A stretch of 38,053 bases of DNA from Planctomycetota bacterium (GCA_022560875.1 JADFSH010000020.1:1-38053), one strand, 5' to 3'; counted from the stretch's first letter, positions 15,757-24,902 are shown. The notes: generated by a model from the sequence alone, not told the origin. Numbers and translations are program-made.

Positions 15757-17429
15757 GACGCTTGGTCTCCTTTCGCGGTGTTCCCTGCCAGTTGCTCAAG
15801 GGAGAAATTTTCGAGTCCGTCGATGAGCGAAGAGAACTCGGATTGCCCCCGGTGTCGATCGCCGGATTCGCTGCCTTGTTGATCAGACTGCTGATTCTCC
15901 CCTTGTCCGCTCCCACCCTGACGGGACTGATCGTCGGATGCATCCTCGGGCTGGGCCTGAGCGCCCGAACCCTGGTTGATGTGCACATGCAGACGTTCCA
16001 CCGTCAGTCCCTGGCTTTCCAGGGCGGTCCTGAGGGCGCTCAGGTTCTTGTTGAGCATTGCCTGAGTCTGCTCATTGGTCGCTTCAAAGGTCGCGCTGAC
16101 CGAACCCCTGCCCAGCACCATCTGGATTCTTAGCTCACCAAGTTCCGGGGGGTCGAGTCGCATGTTCATCACCCCGCCCCGCTGGTTCATCATGGCGGTG
16201 AGGCTCCGCATGACACGGCTCATCATGCCACTGTCCTCCACCCCTCCCATGCGATTCGTAAGCGAGGAGGAACCATCGGCTCCTTGAGTGTTTTGCAATC
16301 CCCCGGAATCGATCGTGCTCGTGGAAGCCTTGTTCATATTCGTTTGCGTTGATGCAACCAGATTCGCTGACTGGCCGGTGGCATTCTCCAGTCGCACCGC
16401 GGCATCGACCTGTAGCGCCCGACTCTGAGCGGGATTCGTCTTTGATTGCGAATCTGATCGATCGGAGTTCTGTCGCGACTGTTCACCCGCGTCATACAGC
16501 TTTCCTGCCAGATCCGAAACCGGATTGTGGGCTGTGGCCGGGGATGCGCCGCGCGCCTGCGCATCGGCATTCTGCACTCGATCGCCGGATCCCTGACCGG
16601 TCTGGTCCGAGGAGCTCTTGACAGCTGCGGCCTGCAGGAGTGTCGTGTTCTGCTCAATGGGAACTCGGTCGAGATACGGCGCCACAGTGGTCGGCTCTGA
16701 AAATGACGAGAAGCCGGCCATTTGCCCCCGAGGCGAGCCATTTGGATTTTCCTCAGTTGCCACTGGAACCTGTGCGGACCGAAGGCTCCGGATGTTTGTC
16801 GTGATGGATTCCATCCCCGCCTCACCGACTCCACGATTGATGGCATAATCCTGAGCGACGACGATTCCCGGATCGAGATTGCCGGGGTTTCCGGTAATGA
16901 CATTATTCGCTGGAATCAGATCTGCCGGAAGCTGCCCAGCTTGAGACGACTGAAAAGATAAAAGCCCGGATGAGATTGCACTTGCGTGGGTTCCGACAAG
17001 ATTGTTGGCACTTGAAGGCGAATTTTGCGCCCCATCCTGGTTACCTTGCGCTCGGGCATCGGCGGTTTCTGCGGATTGCCTGTTAGCCGATCGTTCGGAG
17101 TTACTCTCCACTCGCTCCCCGACATCGCTCTGATTATCATCGTCAACGTGTGTTTCCCGCGAGTCAATCAGGGCTGCGGAATCCTGCTGAGCCACCTCGT
17201 GTGAGGTCACTTTTCGATCATCATCAAGAGCAGGCCTGACCTTGAAATCAGGCTTGATACCGTTGTTTTTTGCCTTGAAATTGTTTTTTTCGGATAATCC
17301 GGCCTTCGCAAGTGTCTCACGAAATGACGACTTCGGGGTATCGAGTCGTGATGGCGCAGATTTGCTGATCTGGGCGCGAGCAAAGCTCTCAGGGGGCCGG
17401 GTTATCAGCATTGGCAAGGACGTCGGCAT
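15753..17429 (-). CDS. fliK: Flagellar hook-length control protein FliK
   Basis: 558 residues from the ATG at 17429. FliK measures the hook and switches export specificity. The first 400 residues are low-complexity, rich in Ser, Gln, Asn, Asp and Ala, as usual for the molecular-ruler part. The conserved C-terminal switch domain is at about residues 415-495: MRLDPPELGELRIQMVLGRG, then MLNKNLSALRTALESQGL and VERLHVHINQG. The tail is Gln/Ser/Gly-rich. The start was chosen for an AGGA eight bases upstream. A TTG at 17450 and an ATG at 17408 are alternatives. The gene begins inside the upstream MotE-like gene (41-bp overlap). Confidence 0.9.
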   Translation of the reverse strand: MPTSLPMLITRPPESFARAQISKSAPSRLDTPKSSFRETLAKAGLSEKNNFKAKNNGIKPDFKVRPALDDDRKVTSHEVAQQDSAALIDSRETHVDDDNQSDVGERVESNSERSANRQSAETADARAQGNQDGAQNSPSSANNLVGTHASAISSGLLSFQSSQAGQLPADLIPANNVITGNPGNLDPGIVVAQDYAINRGVGEAGMESITTNIRSLRSAQVPVATEENPNGSPRGQMAGFSSFSEPTTVAPYLDRVPIEQNTTLLQAAAVKSSSDQTGQGSGDRVQNADAQARGASPATAHNPVSDLAGKLYDAGEQSRQNSDRSDSQSKTNPAQSRALQVDAAVRLENATGQSANLVASTQTNMNKASTSTIDSGGLQNTQGADGSSSLTNRMGGVEDSGMMSRVMRSLTAMMNQRGGVMNMRLDPPELGELRIQMVLGRGSVSATFEATNEQTQAMLNKNLSALRTALESQGLTVERLHVHINQGSGAQAQPEDASDDQSRQGGSGQGENQQSDQQGSESGDRHRGQSEFSSLIDGLENFSLEQLAGNTAKGDQAS

Positions 17430-18108
17430 TACTGGATTCCTGTGAATCAACGGTCCCGAGACCGAAGATCCTCAATTCCTCCAGCAATTCCGCTGCCAAA
17501 ATGATTTCTTCCGGTGATTTAAATTCCTTGAGTATCTTGCTCGTCGCTCTGGGCTTCATGGCGTCGAGATAAGCGACGGCCTGCTCCCGATTCCCACTGT
17601 TGATCAGTTCGATGAGCACTTGCTTGCCTTGTTTGGCGGGCAGGCTTTCATACTGTATGACCGTCTGGGTGAACTGCTCGTTGGTTTTTCTTTCGCGATC
17701 AGCCCCGGTTGCCTCCTCCCACCGCCTCCGTTCCTTCTCAAATTCCTCGCGTTCCGAGGCGATTTTCTGATTGAGCAACGAAAATTGCCGGGCATGCATT
17801 TCACTCTCGTCTTTCATGCGCTGAGTGGCCAGCAATTCCTGTCTCTGAACATCAGTCATCAATTCGATCTGCCGGGTACTCGACATCTGGAACATACTTG
17901 AGTCACGCTCCGGATTCACCGTTGTCTCCCGTTCCTGCTCCTCTTTCTGCATCTTTTCATCAGTCATGGTCATCGCGAACAGCTCGCGCACTGTTCGCAC
18001 TCGTTCAAGACTCAATCGATCCGAGCCATACATCCAGCCCAGAAACCCAAGCAGTGCCAGCAGATGGACCACGGCAAGAAAGCTCACAACCGACCAGAGT
18101 GACTTCAT
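17389..18108 (-). CDS. MotE-like flagellar protein (MgtE N-terminal-type domain)
   Basis: 239 residues. There is one transmembrane segment at about 5-27, then a long charged coiled coil at about 50-150. A small helical domain at about 155-200 follows, containing YESLPAKQGKQVLIEL and REQAVAYLDAMKPRATSKIL; it resembles the MgtE N-terminal domain shared with FliG. The same layout is known for MotE, a chaperone or motor-associated protein in alphaproteobacteria, and for similar genes between fliJ and fliK in other phyla. A role near the motor is therefore inferred. The start overlaps the fliJ stop in an ATGA arrangement. Confidence 0.75.
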   Translation of the reverse strand: MKSLWSVVSFLAVVHLLALLGFLGWMYGSDRLSLERVRTVRELFAMTMTDEKMQKEEQERETTVNPERDSSMFQMSSTRQIELMTDVQRQELLATQRMKDESEMHARQFSLLNQKIASEREEFEKERRRWEEATGADRERKTNEQFTQTVIQYESLPAKQGKQVLIELINSGNREQAVAYLDAMKPRATSKILKEFKSPEEIILAAELLEELRIFGLGTVDSQESSNADVLANADNPAP

Positions 18109-18557
18109 CGCGTTTTCTCCTTACGCGCCGCCGCATTGACGGCAAGTTCGTCCAAGACATCGCGCTCGATTTTTTCCTGCGTCCATTTCCACCGCCTAAA
18201 CCGATTTTCGCGGAGCAGTTCGACCACGCGTCGCCGGCGAGTGTCTTCCAGCAGTTTGTCCCGCGCCACTTCCTGCCGTTTGTGGAGACCGGCCAGCTCC
18301 AGCACAATGCGCTGAGCGTCGCGCATCAGCCGCAATGTACTCCCGGCATGACTCCGCAGCATGGACATGTCCAGCACTCCCGACAAACAATTCTGCTGTT
18401 CACTTTTCCCGATCGTGATGGCCTGCTGCTTTCGCCGTATTCGATCCTCCAGCGCATATCGCTCCCGCTGGATATCGGCAACTATACGTTGCGAGGATTC
18501 CTCCTCAGCCCGTCGGACTCGAAGTAGTGGTTCCAGAGCAAAGATGAATTTGGACAT
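18105..18557 (-). CDS. fliJ: Flagellar export protein FliJ
   Basis: 150 residues, almost entirely coiled coil, as expected for FliJ, which couples the FliI ATPase to the export gate. The N-terminus MSKFIFALEPLLRVRRAEEE is the typical FliJ start (F-x-L-E-x-L-L-x-x-R). It lies between fliI (43 bp) and the MotE-like gene (ATGA overlap). Sequence conservation in this family is low, so the call rests on the N-terminus, the coiled coil and synteny. Confidence 0.88.
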   Translation of the reverse strand: MSKFIFALEPLLRVRRAEEESSQRIVADIQRERYALEDRIRRKQQAITIGKSEQQNCLSGVLDMSMLRSHAGSTLRLMRDAQRIVLELAGLHKRQEVARDKLLEDTRRRRVVELLRENRFRRWKWTQEKIERDVLDELAVNAAARKEKTR

Positions 18558-18600
18558 CGTGATGCAATACCTCAGGCATCAGAGAGATACTGAACTGTTA

Positions 18601-19962
18601 TCAGGCCGGCTTCATTTGCGCGAAAAGCTGGCGCGACGATTCGGCCAACTCGATTAATCGGCGACAAGTATTGGGATACTCCGCCTTTTCCACGGTCGGT
18701 TGTTGCAGAAAGCCATCGATTGCCGATTTCAATTCAATCGCCACATCGCAAACCGGGTTGGACCCCTTGGCGTACGCTCCGATATTGATCAATTCTTCCG
18801 CATCCTCGTACGCCGCAATAAGCTTTATAAGCTCTTTCCGTGCGGCAATATGTTGCTCATCGCAGACGTCATCCGCGACCCGCGAGATGGAATCCAGCAG
18901 ATGAATGGCTGGATAGTGGCCTCGGGCCGCGATTTTCCGGGAGAGGATGATATGACCATCCAGCGTACTCCGCGCCGCATCCGAGATCGGTTCCGTCAGG
19001 TCATCTCCCTCGACCAGAACAGAATACAGGCCGGTGATCGAACCGGCGCCCTCGACCGCACCGGCTCGTTCGAGCAAGACCGGTAATTGAGAGAAAACGG
19101 ACGGGGTATATCCCTTCGTCGCAGGCGGCTCCCCGACGGTCAGGCCTATCTGACGTTGGGCTTGAGCGAAACGAGTGATGGAGTCCATTATCAGCAGGAC
19201 GTCCTTTCCGAGATCGCGAAAATGCTCGGCAACAGTGCAAGCCACCATCGCTGCCCGCACTCGCATGAGCGGTGATTCGTCACTGGTGGCGACCACAAGC
19301 ACCGAACGTGCCAGCCCATCCTCGCCCAAGGCGTTCTCGATGAATTCACGTACCTCGCGCCCGCGCTCCCCGACCAGGGCGATGACATTGACATCAGCGG
19401 ACGTGTTGCGGGCGATGACCGAGAGCAGGGTGGACTTGCCCACGCCCGGACCGGAAAATATGCCCACCCTCTGTCCCTTGCCAAGGGTTAACATGCCATC
19501 GATTGCCCGAATGCCCGTCAAGAGCGGTTCACAAATATGCCTTCGTTGCAGGGCGCTGGTCAGCGGGGGAATGAGCGGCCGGGCGACGGAATCCATCGGT
19601 CGGTCCTTGCCGTCGATCGGGTGTCCGAGTCCGTTGATGATCCGGCCCAGCAGGCTGCAACTGACCTGAACTGTCTGCGCGGACTGTTCTCCGAAGACTC
19701 TCATTCCGGGCGCGATGCCGTGTGGCGCGTCGAGCAGCATGACGATGCTCTGCGGGCCGTTGAATCCGATCACCTCTCCGCGGGAAGCATGTGTCTCTCC
19801 CATGCCGGATGTTCCCCGGGACTCCAGCCGCACAAGTGAGCCGGTCGGCAGGGGAAGATCATCGACTTGGATGCTCAGTCCCCGTACTGAAGCGATCGTT
19901 CCCACAATCTGCTTCGGTTCCAAACGTCGCAGGGTGTCGATTTGTGTGCCGAGAACGGTCAT
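18601..19962 (-). CDS. fliI: Flagellum-specific ATP synthase FliI
   Basis: 453 residues. FliI is the hexameric ATPase of the flagellar type III export apparatus. Walker A is GPGVGKSTLL at about 170-179, followed by ALVGERGREVREF. The Walker B region is VLLIMDSITRFAQAQRQIGL, and GEPPATKGYTPSVFSQLPVL is the family signature. The C-terminal domain includes LVEGDDLTEPISDAARS and SRKIAARGHYPAI. The length is normal. The ATG overlaps the fliH stop by four bases, which indicates translational coupling with its regulator FliH. Confidence 0.97.
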   Translation of the reverse strand: MTVLGTQIDTLRRLEPKQIVGTIASVRGLSIQVDDLPLPTGSLVRLESRGTSGMGETHASRGEVIGFNGPQSIVMLLDAPHGIAPGMRVFGEQSAQTVQVSCSLLGRIINGLGHPIDGKDRPMDSVARPLIPPLTSALQRRHICEPLLTGIRAIDGMLTLGKGQRVGIFSGPGVGKSTLLSVIARNTSADVNVIALVGERGREVREFIENALGEDGLARSVLVVATSDESPLMRVRAAMVACTVAEHFRDLGKDVLLIMDSITRFAQAQRQIGLTVGEPPATKGYTPSVFSQLPVLLERAGAVEGAGSITGLYSVLVEGDDLTEPISDAARSTLDGHIILSRKIAARGHYPAIHLLDSISRVADDVCDEQHIAARKELIKLIAAYEDAEELINIGAYAKGSNPVCDVAIELKSAIDGFLQQPTVEKAEYPNTCRRLIELAESSRQLFAQMKPA

Positions 19963-20696
19963 GCCCCGGTATCCTGAGTTGATCCGGAATCATGTCGCCT
20001 CGAGTCTGGAAGGAGCGTCTCGACGATGCGAGTAAACTGCGTATCGATGGTGGCATCAATCTCACCACCCTTGGTAATCACGCGGCATCCACCTCTCAAC
20101 AGGGATTCATCCTCAAGAAGCTCGATGTGCTCCAGCACGTGAATACGCTTGATGATCTCGGGCAAGGCGTATTCCAACAACTCACGATCCTGTGGGTTGA
20201 CGACGATACGAACCGAGGTCGGGTTAGTGATGAGTCTCAGCGCCGCGACAACCTGATCCTTGACGACATCGGGATCGAATTCGATGGCGCGATGCACGAT
20301 TTTTTCCGCAAGCACGAAAGCGAAGGTCAGGATTTCTTCCCGCGCGCTGAGCAGCATTTCACTCCGCTCGCTTTCCCAACGATTCATCGCCTCAATCCAG
20401 CGTTCCTGAAGTGCCTGGAGAACACTGGTGTATTCTTCCAGTACCTGCCCTCGAGCTTCTTCCGCTCCCCGACGATATCCTTCTTCGATGCCGCTTTGTA
20501 CACCTTCCTCATGCCCCTTGCCCGCGGCCTCGCCGATCAGACGCTGCGACTCCGATTGGGCTTCGCTGATCATCCGCTCCGCCTCGGCGCGAGCCTGGTT
20601 GAGCAGGCTTTCACCTTGATTTTTCAGGTCACCCAGATCGAGAACCACGGCCGTTTTGAGTATTCGATCCGATTGTAAGTTTTTAATGACCGCCAT
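19959..20696 (-). CDS. fliH: Flagellar assembly protein FliH
   Basis: 245 residues. FliH is the regulatory stator partner of FliI. The middle of the protein, about 30-110, is a long helix with many Ala, Glu and Gly residues (QARAEAERMISEAQSESQRL), and the G-rich pattern GKGHEEGVQSGIEEGYRRGA matches the GxxxG repeats typical of FliH. The C-terminal domain contains FAFVLAEKIVHRAIEFDPDV and VRIVVNPQDRELLE. It is placed directly between fliG and fliI. Confidence 0.93.
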   Translation of the reverse strand: MAVIKNLQSDRILKTAVVLDLGDLKNQGESLLNQARAEAERMISEAQSESQRLIGEAAGKGHEEGVQSGIEEGYRRGAEEARGQVLEEYTSVLQALQERWIEAMNRWESERSEMLLSAREEILTFAFVLAEKIVHRAIEFDPDVVKDQVVAALRLITNPTSVRIVVNPQDRELLEYALPEIIKRIHVLEHIELLEDESLLRGGCRVITKGGEIDATIDTQFTRIVETLLPDSRRHDSGSTQDTGA

Positions 20697-20737
20697 TGCC
20701 GCCTACTTCCCGGGCCAAACGTCAGGGTAAACAACCA

Positions 20738-21787
20738 TCAGACAATGAGATCCGCATCGCCGCCCCGTCCGCTGATAATGATCTCGCCGGCATCCTCGAG
20801 ACGGCGCACCACATCGACGATGCGCTGCTGCGCGGCCTCGACGTCGCTGAGCCGGACGGGTCCCATGTATTGCATGTCCTCCTTGATGAGCTCCGATGCG
20901 CGGCTGGACATGTTGTTAAAGATCTTCTCCTTCAGTTGATCACTCGCCGTCTTGAGGGCCAGGCAGAGTTCGTCATTGTCAACTTCCTTGAGCACCGCCT
21001 GAATTCCCTTTTCATCCACCATGAGGACATCCTCGAAGACGAACATCAACCGGCGAATGTCATCGACGAGTTCGGGATCTTCCACTTCAATACCTTCCAG
21101 AATTGATTTCTCCGTCGCGCGATCGCAGAGGTTGAGCATTTCCGCAACCGTCTCCACGCCCCCCACCTTCTCCATCGAACTCTGAAGCATGTTCGAGAGA
21201 CGGGATTCGAGTCCCTTTTCAACCTCACGAATGACATCAGGGTTGGTCTGATCCATGGTTGCGACGCGTCGGACGACTTCGATCTGCTTTTGCGGAGCGA
21301 GACCGACAAGAATTTCCGACGACTTATGATGGCTGAGATGGCTGATGATCAGGGCAATGGTCTGGGGATGCTCATCCTGAATGAAAGTAAGCAGCGTCTC
21401 GCCTTCCGCCTTCTGCAGGAACGCGAACGGCGTCATCTGCACCTGAGTTTGGATCTGGGAAATGATTCGATCAGCGACTTTGGGATCCAGCGAGTCTTTC
21501 AGCAATGCGCGGGCATAATCCAGCCCGCCTTCTTTCACATACTGGCTGGCCATCCGAAGCGAATAAAACTCCTCGATCACACTTTGTGCCAGCGGGGCCG
21601 GAACATCGCCCAATTGAGCCAGCATTTTCGTGACTTCTTCAATCGTATCCGAAGACAACTCGCGCAATAACACCCCGGCGGTTTCATAATCGAGCGTCAG
21701 GAGAAGGATGGCCGCCTTGGTCATACCGTCCAACTCTTTCACATCGTCGGGAAGTTTTTTTCCGATCCGCATTGGTATCTGAGTCAC
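20738..21787 (-). CDS. fliG: Flagellar motor switch protein FliG
   Basis: 349 residues. FliG forms the upper C-ring, binds FliF and FliM, and receives torque from the stator. The N-terminal domain begins with MTKAAILLLTLDYETAGVLL, the middle domain contains DEHPQTIALIISHL (the conserved EHPQ motif), and the C-terminal domain has DVLMVDEKGIQAVLKEV and MSSRASELIKEDMQYMGPV with charged residues of the torque helix. The GTG start is supported by GGAGGGG ten bases upstream. A downstream ATG (residue 6) is less likely. Gap to fliF is 27 bp. Confidence 0.96.
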   Translation of the reverse strand: MTQIPMRIGKKLPDDVKELDGMTKAAILLLTLDYETAGVLLRELSSDTIEEVTKMLAQLGDVPAPLAQSVIEEFYSLRMASQYVKEGGLDYARALLKDSLDPKVADRIISQIQTQVQMTPFAFLQKAEGETLLTFIQDEHPQTIALIISHLSHHKSSEILVGLAPQKQIEVVRRVATMDQTNPDVIREVEKGLESRLSNMLQSSMEKVGGVETVAEMLNLCDRATEKSILEGIEVEDPELVDDIRRLMFVFEDVLMVDEKGIQAVLKEVDNDELCLALKTASDQLKEKIFNNMSSRASELIKEDMQYMGPVRLSDVEAAQQRIVDVVRRLEDAGEIIISGRGGDADLIV

Positions 21788-21814
21788 TTTGCGCTGACCC
21801 CTCCGCGTCCGCTC

Positions 21815-23506
21815 TTATCTGACACTGTCCTGCATCCATTTTTGCATCAGATGCGCCGCCTCATCCGGGGAATCGTTCACCAACGTTGTAATCTGATCCA
21901 GCATTTCCTGGCGACGAATGGACTTTTCATCTATCTCTACGCCCTCCAAAGCCGGAAGCGATTCCCCGGCTTCGCCGATCAGATCCGATTCCGAGTCGGT
22001 GAGTGCCGGCGGAATGCCAATCATTTCCTCCGGCGAAGGAAGATCCTCGTGCATTGTGGCGCGGCGCACCATCAGCAACATCATGGCGAGGCTAATGATC
22101 GCCAATCCTCCGAGGCCAATGAATTTCACCACGGACTCGCTGACCCCGATGCGAGCCAGGAGATCGGTCGGCTCTCCCCCCAAACCGATACCCCCGGGTC
22201 CGCCCATTCCCCCTGCACCTGTGATCGACATGTCATGAAACATGCGCACGGTAATCGTGCCTGTCACTGCACCCGCCACCGCCCGGGTGTCGATGAGAGG
22301 CCGGATGTACTCCCGGATCGCAGTCGTCTCATCCAGCACGATCTGATTGAATTCAGTCTCATTTGGTTCAGTATCCGGATCACTTGGATGCAACGCCTTG
22401 TAGAGGTTGACGATATAGGATCTCGGCACCCCGATCGCCGCGTTGATCATCAGAATCTGACCCTTCGGATCGACAATCCTGCTGGTGGATTTGCTAAAGG
22501 CGGGAATCGTCGAAGTCGAAGCTCGCTCATCAGATACGCTCTCACCCCCCGCCCCGCCTCCCGTTATCGAGGCCCCGGTGTTTGAGCGCACACCCGGTTC
22601 GGCGACAGATGACTGGCGGGTCGAATTGAACGCTCGCGAGCTTTCTTCGGTTACCCCGAGTACGGGGTCTTCATAGTTCGTGGACTGCTGAACGATCTCA
22701 CGAGTATCCACCTGGGCGTTGACATTGACACGAACCCCCGGAATGTAGGCCAGAGCGTCCTTGAGCGTCTTGCGCACGTGCTTTTCCGCCGCAAGTTTCG
22801 CTTCAAGATTCTTCGTCGATCTCAGAGCGTCTTCGCTACGCACCACATAATGTTTTCCGGTGGTCGTATCCGTCACCTTGACGTTCTGAACCTTGAGTCC
22901 CGCATGCGCACTGGCAACGAGGTTCGCAATCGATTCGGCCTTCTCCTGGGTCAGACTCTTGCCGCTTGTCGTCACCGTCACCGAGGCCGAGGGTGGAATG
23001 TGGCTCCTCCCGATCCCGATGCCACTCTCGGATTCATCGATCACCACATTCGCCTTGTCGATGCCGCGGAACTGGCGGATCATGCCCGACAATTCGTTCA
23101 TCTTGGCGATGAGGTAGCGCCGATCGTTCTGGCTGCGACTGCGGAAGGGACTGTCATCCGAGAGCAGCTTGTCGAAGTTGATCTCGTCGGCGTTCAGGAC
23201 GTTGTTATCTATCATCCTCGCCAGCACGATGGTGCGCTGCTCAGCCGGCACCACGATATCGCCGGCTCGCTCCTCATAGGGTATCTGATGGATCTGGAGA
23301 AAGCTGATCGCATTTGCTTTCGCCTCCTCGCTCATGTCCGCGGGCAGATTCAGAGGCACCATCGTCATGCGACCGGCATAAAGCGACACCAGAAACAACG
23401 ACATCACCAGGATGATCATCAGCGAGCCGATGAGCAGCTTGGCATTGAGGGGCAGGCCCTTCAATTGAAGTTGAATTGTCGCAAGCAACCGGTTCAGTAC
23501 CTGCAT
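21815..23506 (-). CDS. fliF: Flagellar MS-ring protein FliF
   Basis: 563 residues from the ATG at 23506. That start is chosen over the in-frame ATG at 23521 because GGAGG lies eight bases before it. FliF forms the MS ring in the cytoplasmic membrane. The first transmembrane segment is at about 20-42 (LLIGSLMIILVMSLFLVSLY), the periplasmic ring-building motifs follow (YLIAKMNELSGMIRQFRGID and SASVTVTTSGKSLTQEKAES), and a second membrane segment lies near 470-490. The C-terminal tail, ending LMQKWMQDSV, is the FliG-binding region. Length is typical. Confidence 0.95.
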   Translation of the reverse strand: MQVLNRLLATIQLQLKGLPLNAKLLIGSLMIILVMSLFLVSLYAGRMTMVPLNLPADMSEEAKANAISFLQIHQIPYEERAGDIVVPAEQRTIVLARMIDNNVLNADEINFDKLLSDDSPFRSRSQNDRRYLIAKMNELSGMIRQFRGIDKANVVIDESESGIGIGRSHIPPSASVTVTTSGKSLTQEKAESIANLVASAHAGLKVQNVKVTDTTTGKHYVVRSEDALRSTKNLEAKLAAEKHVRKTLKDALAYIPGVRVNVNAQVDTREIVQQSTNYEDPVLGVTEESSRAFNSTRQSSVAEPGVRSNTGASITGGGAGGESVSDERASTSTIPAFSKSTSRIVDPKGQILMINAAIGVPRSYIVNLYKALHPSDPDTEPNETEFNQIVLDETTAIREYIRPLIDTRAVAGAVTGTITVRMFHDMSITGAGGMGGPGGIGLGGEPTDLLARIGVSESVVKFIGLGGLAIISLAMMLLMVRRATMHEDLPSPEEMIGIPPALTDSESDLIGEAGESLPALEGVEIDEKSIRRQEMLDQITTLVNDSPDEAAHLMQKWMQDSVR

Positions 23507-23608
23507 CAAATCGGCCTCCATGCCTTACCGCAGGGTTCATGTCCCATCAAGCGCCCGACGATTCGCCCTCCTGGCTTGCGTCTCGGCACCACTCCGTCCC
23601 CGATATTA

Positions 23609-23920
23609 TCAGATCCTCATCTGCTTGACCTCCTCGTAGGCATCCATCACCTTGTTGCGTACCTGAAGGAGCATACGAAAGGCCGTGTCCGCCTTCTGGG
23701 TGGCGGTCATCACGCTTTCCAGATCGTCGCGACGACCTGCCGCCAGATCCTCAATCGCTTCCTTGGCATCGCGCTGAAGCTGATTGACCTGCTCGATCTG
23801 CTCTCGCAGGAGTTCCTTGAACCCGGGTTCTCCGGATTTGCCGGGCGGGGTCGGCGGTACCGGTCGGAGAGGACCGCTGGCGCCGCCGACGTTCCCGATA
23901 AGTCCCAGTGGATCAGCCAT
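23609..23920 (-). CDS. fliE: Flagellar hook-basal body protein FliE
   Basis: 103 residues. FliE links the MS ring to the rod. The C-terminal half is diagnostic: DLESVMTATQKADTAFRMLL and QVRNKVMDAYEEVKQMRI. The N-terminal part is Pro/Gly-rich and variable, as in other FliE proteins. It lies between flgC (55 bp) and fliF, the standard order in flgB-flgC-fliE operons. The 102 bp between fliE and the chosen fliF start hold nothing I can identify. Confidence 0.95.
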   Translation of the reverse strand: MADPLGLIGNVGGASGPLRPVPPTPPGKSGEPGFKELLREQIEQVNQLQRDAKEAIEDLAAGRRDDLESVMTATQKADTAFRMLLQVRNKVMDAYEEVKQMRI

Positions 23921-23975
23921 TAGTCGTGAAAAGTCCTTTTCTCAGTACGAAAACACGTAATCACTCAGTCCGGAC

Positions 23976-24380
23976 TCATGACAATAGCCGCAGCGCGGCG
24001 TTGAACATCGACTTGGTCGCCTCGATGGCTGTAATGTTTGCCTCATAAGAGCGAGTCGCTTCCATTGCGTTCATCATCTCCACCACCGAGTTGATGTTCG
24101 GATATCCCACATACCCCTCCTCGTCGGCATACGGCGAATCGGGTTCATACTTGAGCAGAAGCGGGCCGTCATCAATCTCGATCGATTTGACGTGGACCCC
24201 CAGCTCGGAACCGCTCACGGGATCACCCGACGCAATCTGGAGAAACCGCCTGCGAAACGGCTCGTATTCGCCTTGAGCATTGACCAGCGAGTCCTTGTTG
24301 GCGAGGTTCGCCGAGATGACTTCCAGACGCATGCGCTGGGCGATCAGTCCTGAGGTCGAGATGTCCAGAGAGCCGTACAT
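23976..24380 (-). CDS. flgC: Flagellar basal-body rod protein FlgC
   Basis: 134 residues. FlgC is a proximal rod component exported by the flagellar system. The N-terminal rod motif is LDISTSGLIAQRMRLEVISA followed by NLAN, the central region includes YADEEGYVGYPNINSVVEMM, and the C-terminus is MEATRSYEANITAIEATKSM, both typical for FlgC. The length is standard. Gap to flgB is 28 bp. Confidence 0.96.
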   Translation of the reverse strand: MYGSLDISTSGLIAQRMRLEVISANLANKDSLVNAQGEYEPFRRRFLQIASGDPVSGSELGVHVKSIEIDDGPLLLKYEPDSPYADEEGYVGYPNINSVVEMMNAMEATRSYEANITAIEATKSMFNAALRLLS

Positions 24381-24408
24381 GATTGCCTGCCTTTGTTATA
24401 GCCTATCC

Positions 24409-24843
24409 TTAGATCCGCTCTCGAATCGCCATATTGATCAGATCGAAACGACCCCGCATGAATTCAGCCGCCATCCGGAAGGTTAAGGCGTTTTCCACGA
24501 GATCCTGCATGATGCGTTCAATGTTCCTGTCATTGCGATCGTGAAACAGGATGTTCTCGCCCACCGCTTCGGGATTGATGGTCATGCTGTTCCGGTGAAA
24601 TTCGATCTGCTGAGAATCTTCAAGCCTAAGTTCACCACCCGCATTGCCGTGCCGAGCACGTCGGGAATCGATCGCTTCCCCGAGGGTTTCCTGAAAATCA
24701 GTCGTCGAGAGGTCAACGGGGCGGAAGTCGGGAGTGTCAATATTGGCGATGTTGTTCACGATCAGTCGGTGACGCTGCCCCGCGAACTGCAACAGTCGTT
24801 CGAGAACCGGTAGAGCCCCTGCATTGGTCACACTGTCAATCAT
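24409..24843 (-). CDS. flgB: Flagellar basal-body rod protein FlgB
   Basis: 144 residues. FlgB is the first rod protein. The motif RHRLIVNNIANIDTPDFRPV at about residues 24-43 is the conserved rod signature, and the C-terminus contains NIERIMQDLVENALTFRMAA. It is the first gene of the structural operon. A near-consensus sigma-54 promoter ends about 44 bp before its ATG. I see no strong Shine-Dalgarno sequence. Confidence 0.96.
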   Translation of the reverse strand: MIDSVTNAGALPVLERLLQFAGQRHRLIVNNIANIDTPDFRPVDLSTTDFQETLGEAIDSRRARHGNAGGELRLEDSQQIEFHRNSMTINPEAVGENILFHDRNDRNIERIMQDLVENALTFRMAAEFMRGRFDLINMAIRERI

Positions 24844-24886
24844 GCCGTTTGCTCGCGGGTTGCGAAACTCCTGTTTGAAAACATCA

Positions 24887-24900
24887 GCAAATACCGAGCC
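24887..24900 (-). promoter_or_regulatory. Sigma-54 promoter of the flgB operon
   Basis: On the minus strand the 14-mer is GGCTCGGTATTTGC. The consensus core is GGCACG-N4-TTGC, so only one base differs, and the essential GG (-24) and GC (-12) elements have exact spacing. Transcription would start near 24875, which leaves a leader of about 32 bases before flgB. The gene immediately upstream encodes a sigma-54-dependent activator, which fits the assignment. Confidence 0.75.
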
Positions 24901-24902
24901 GC

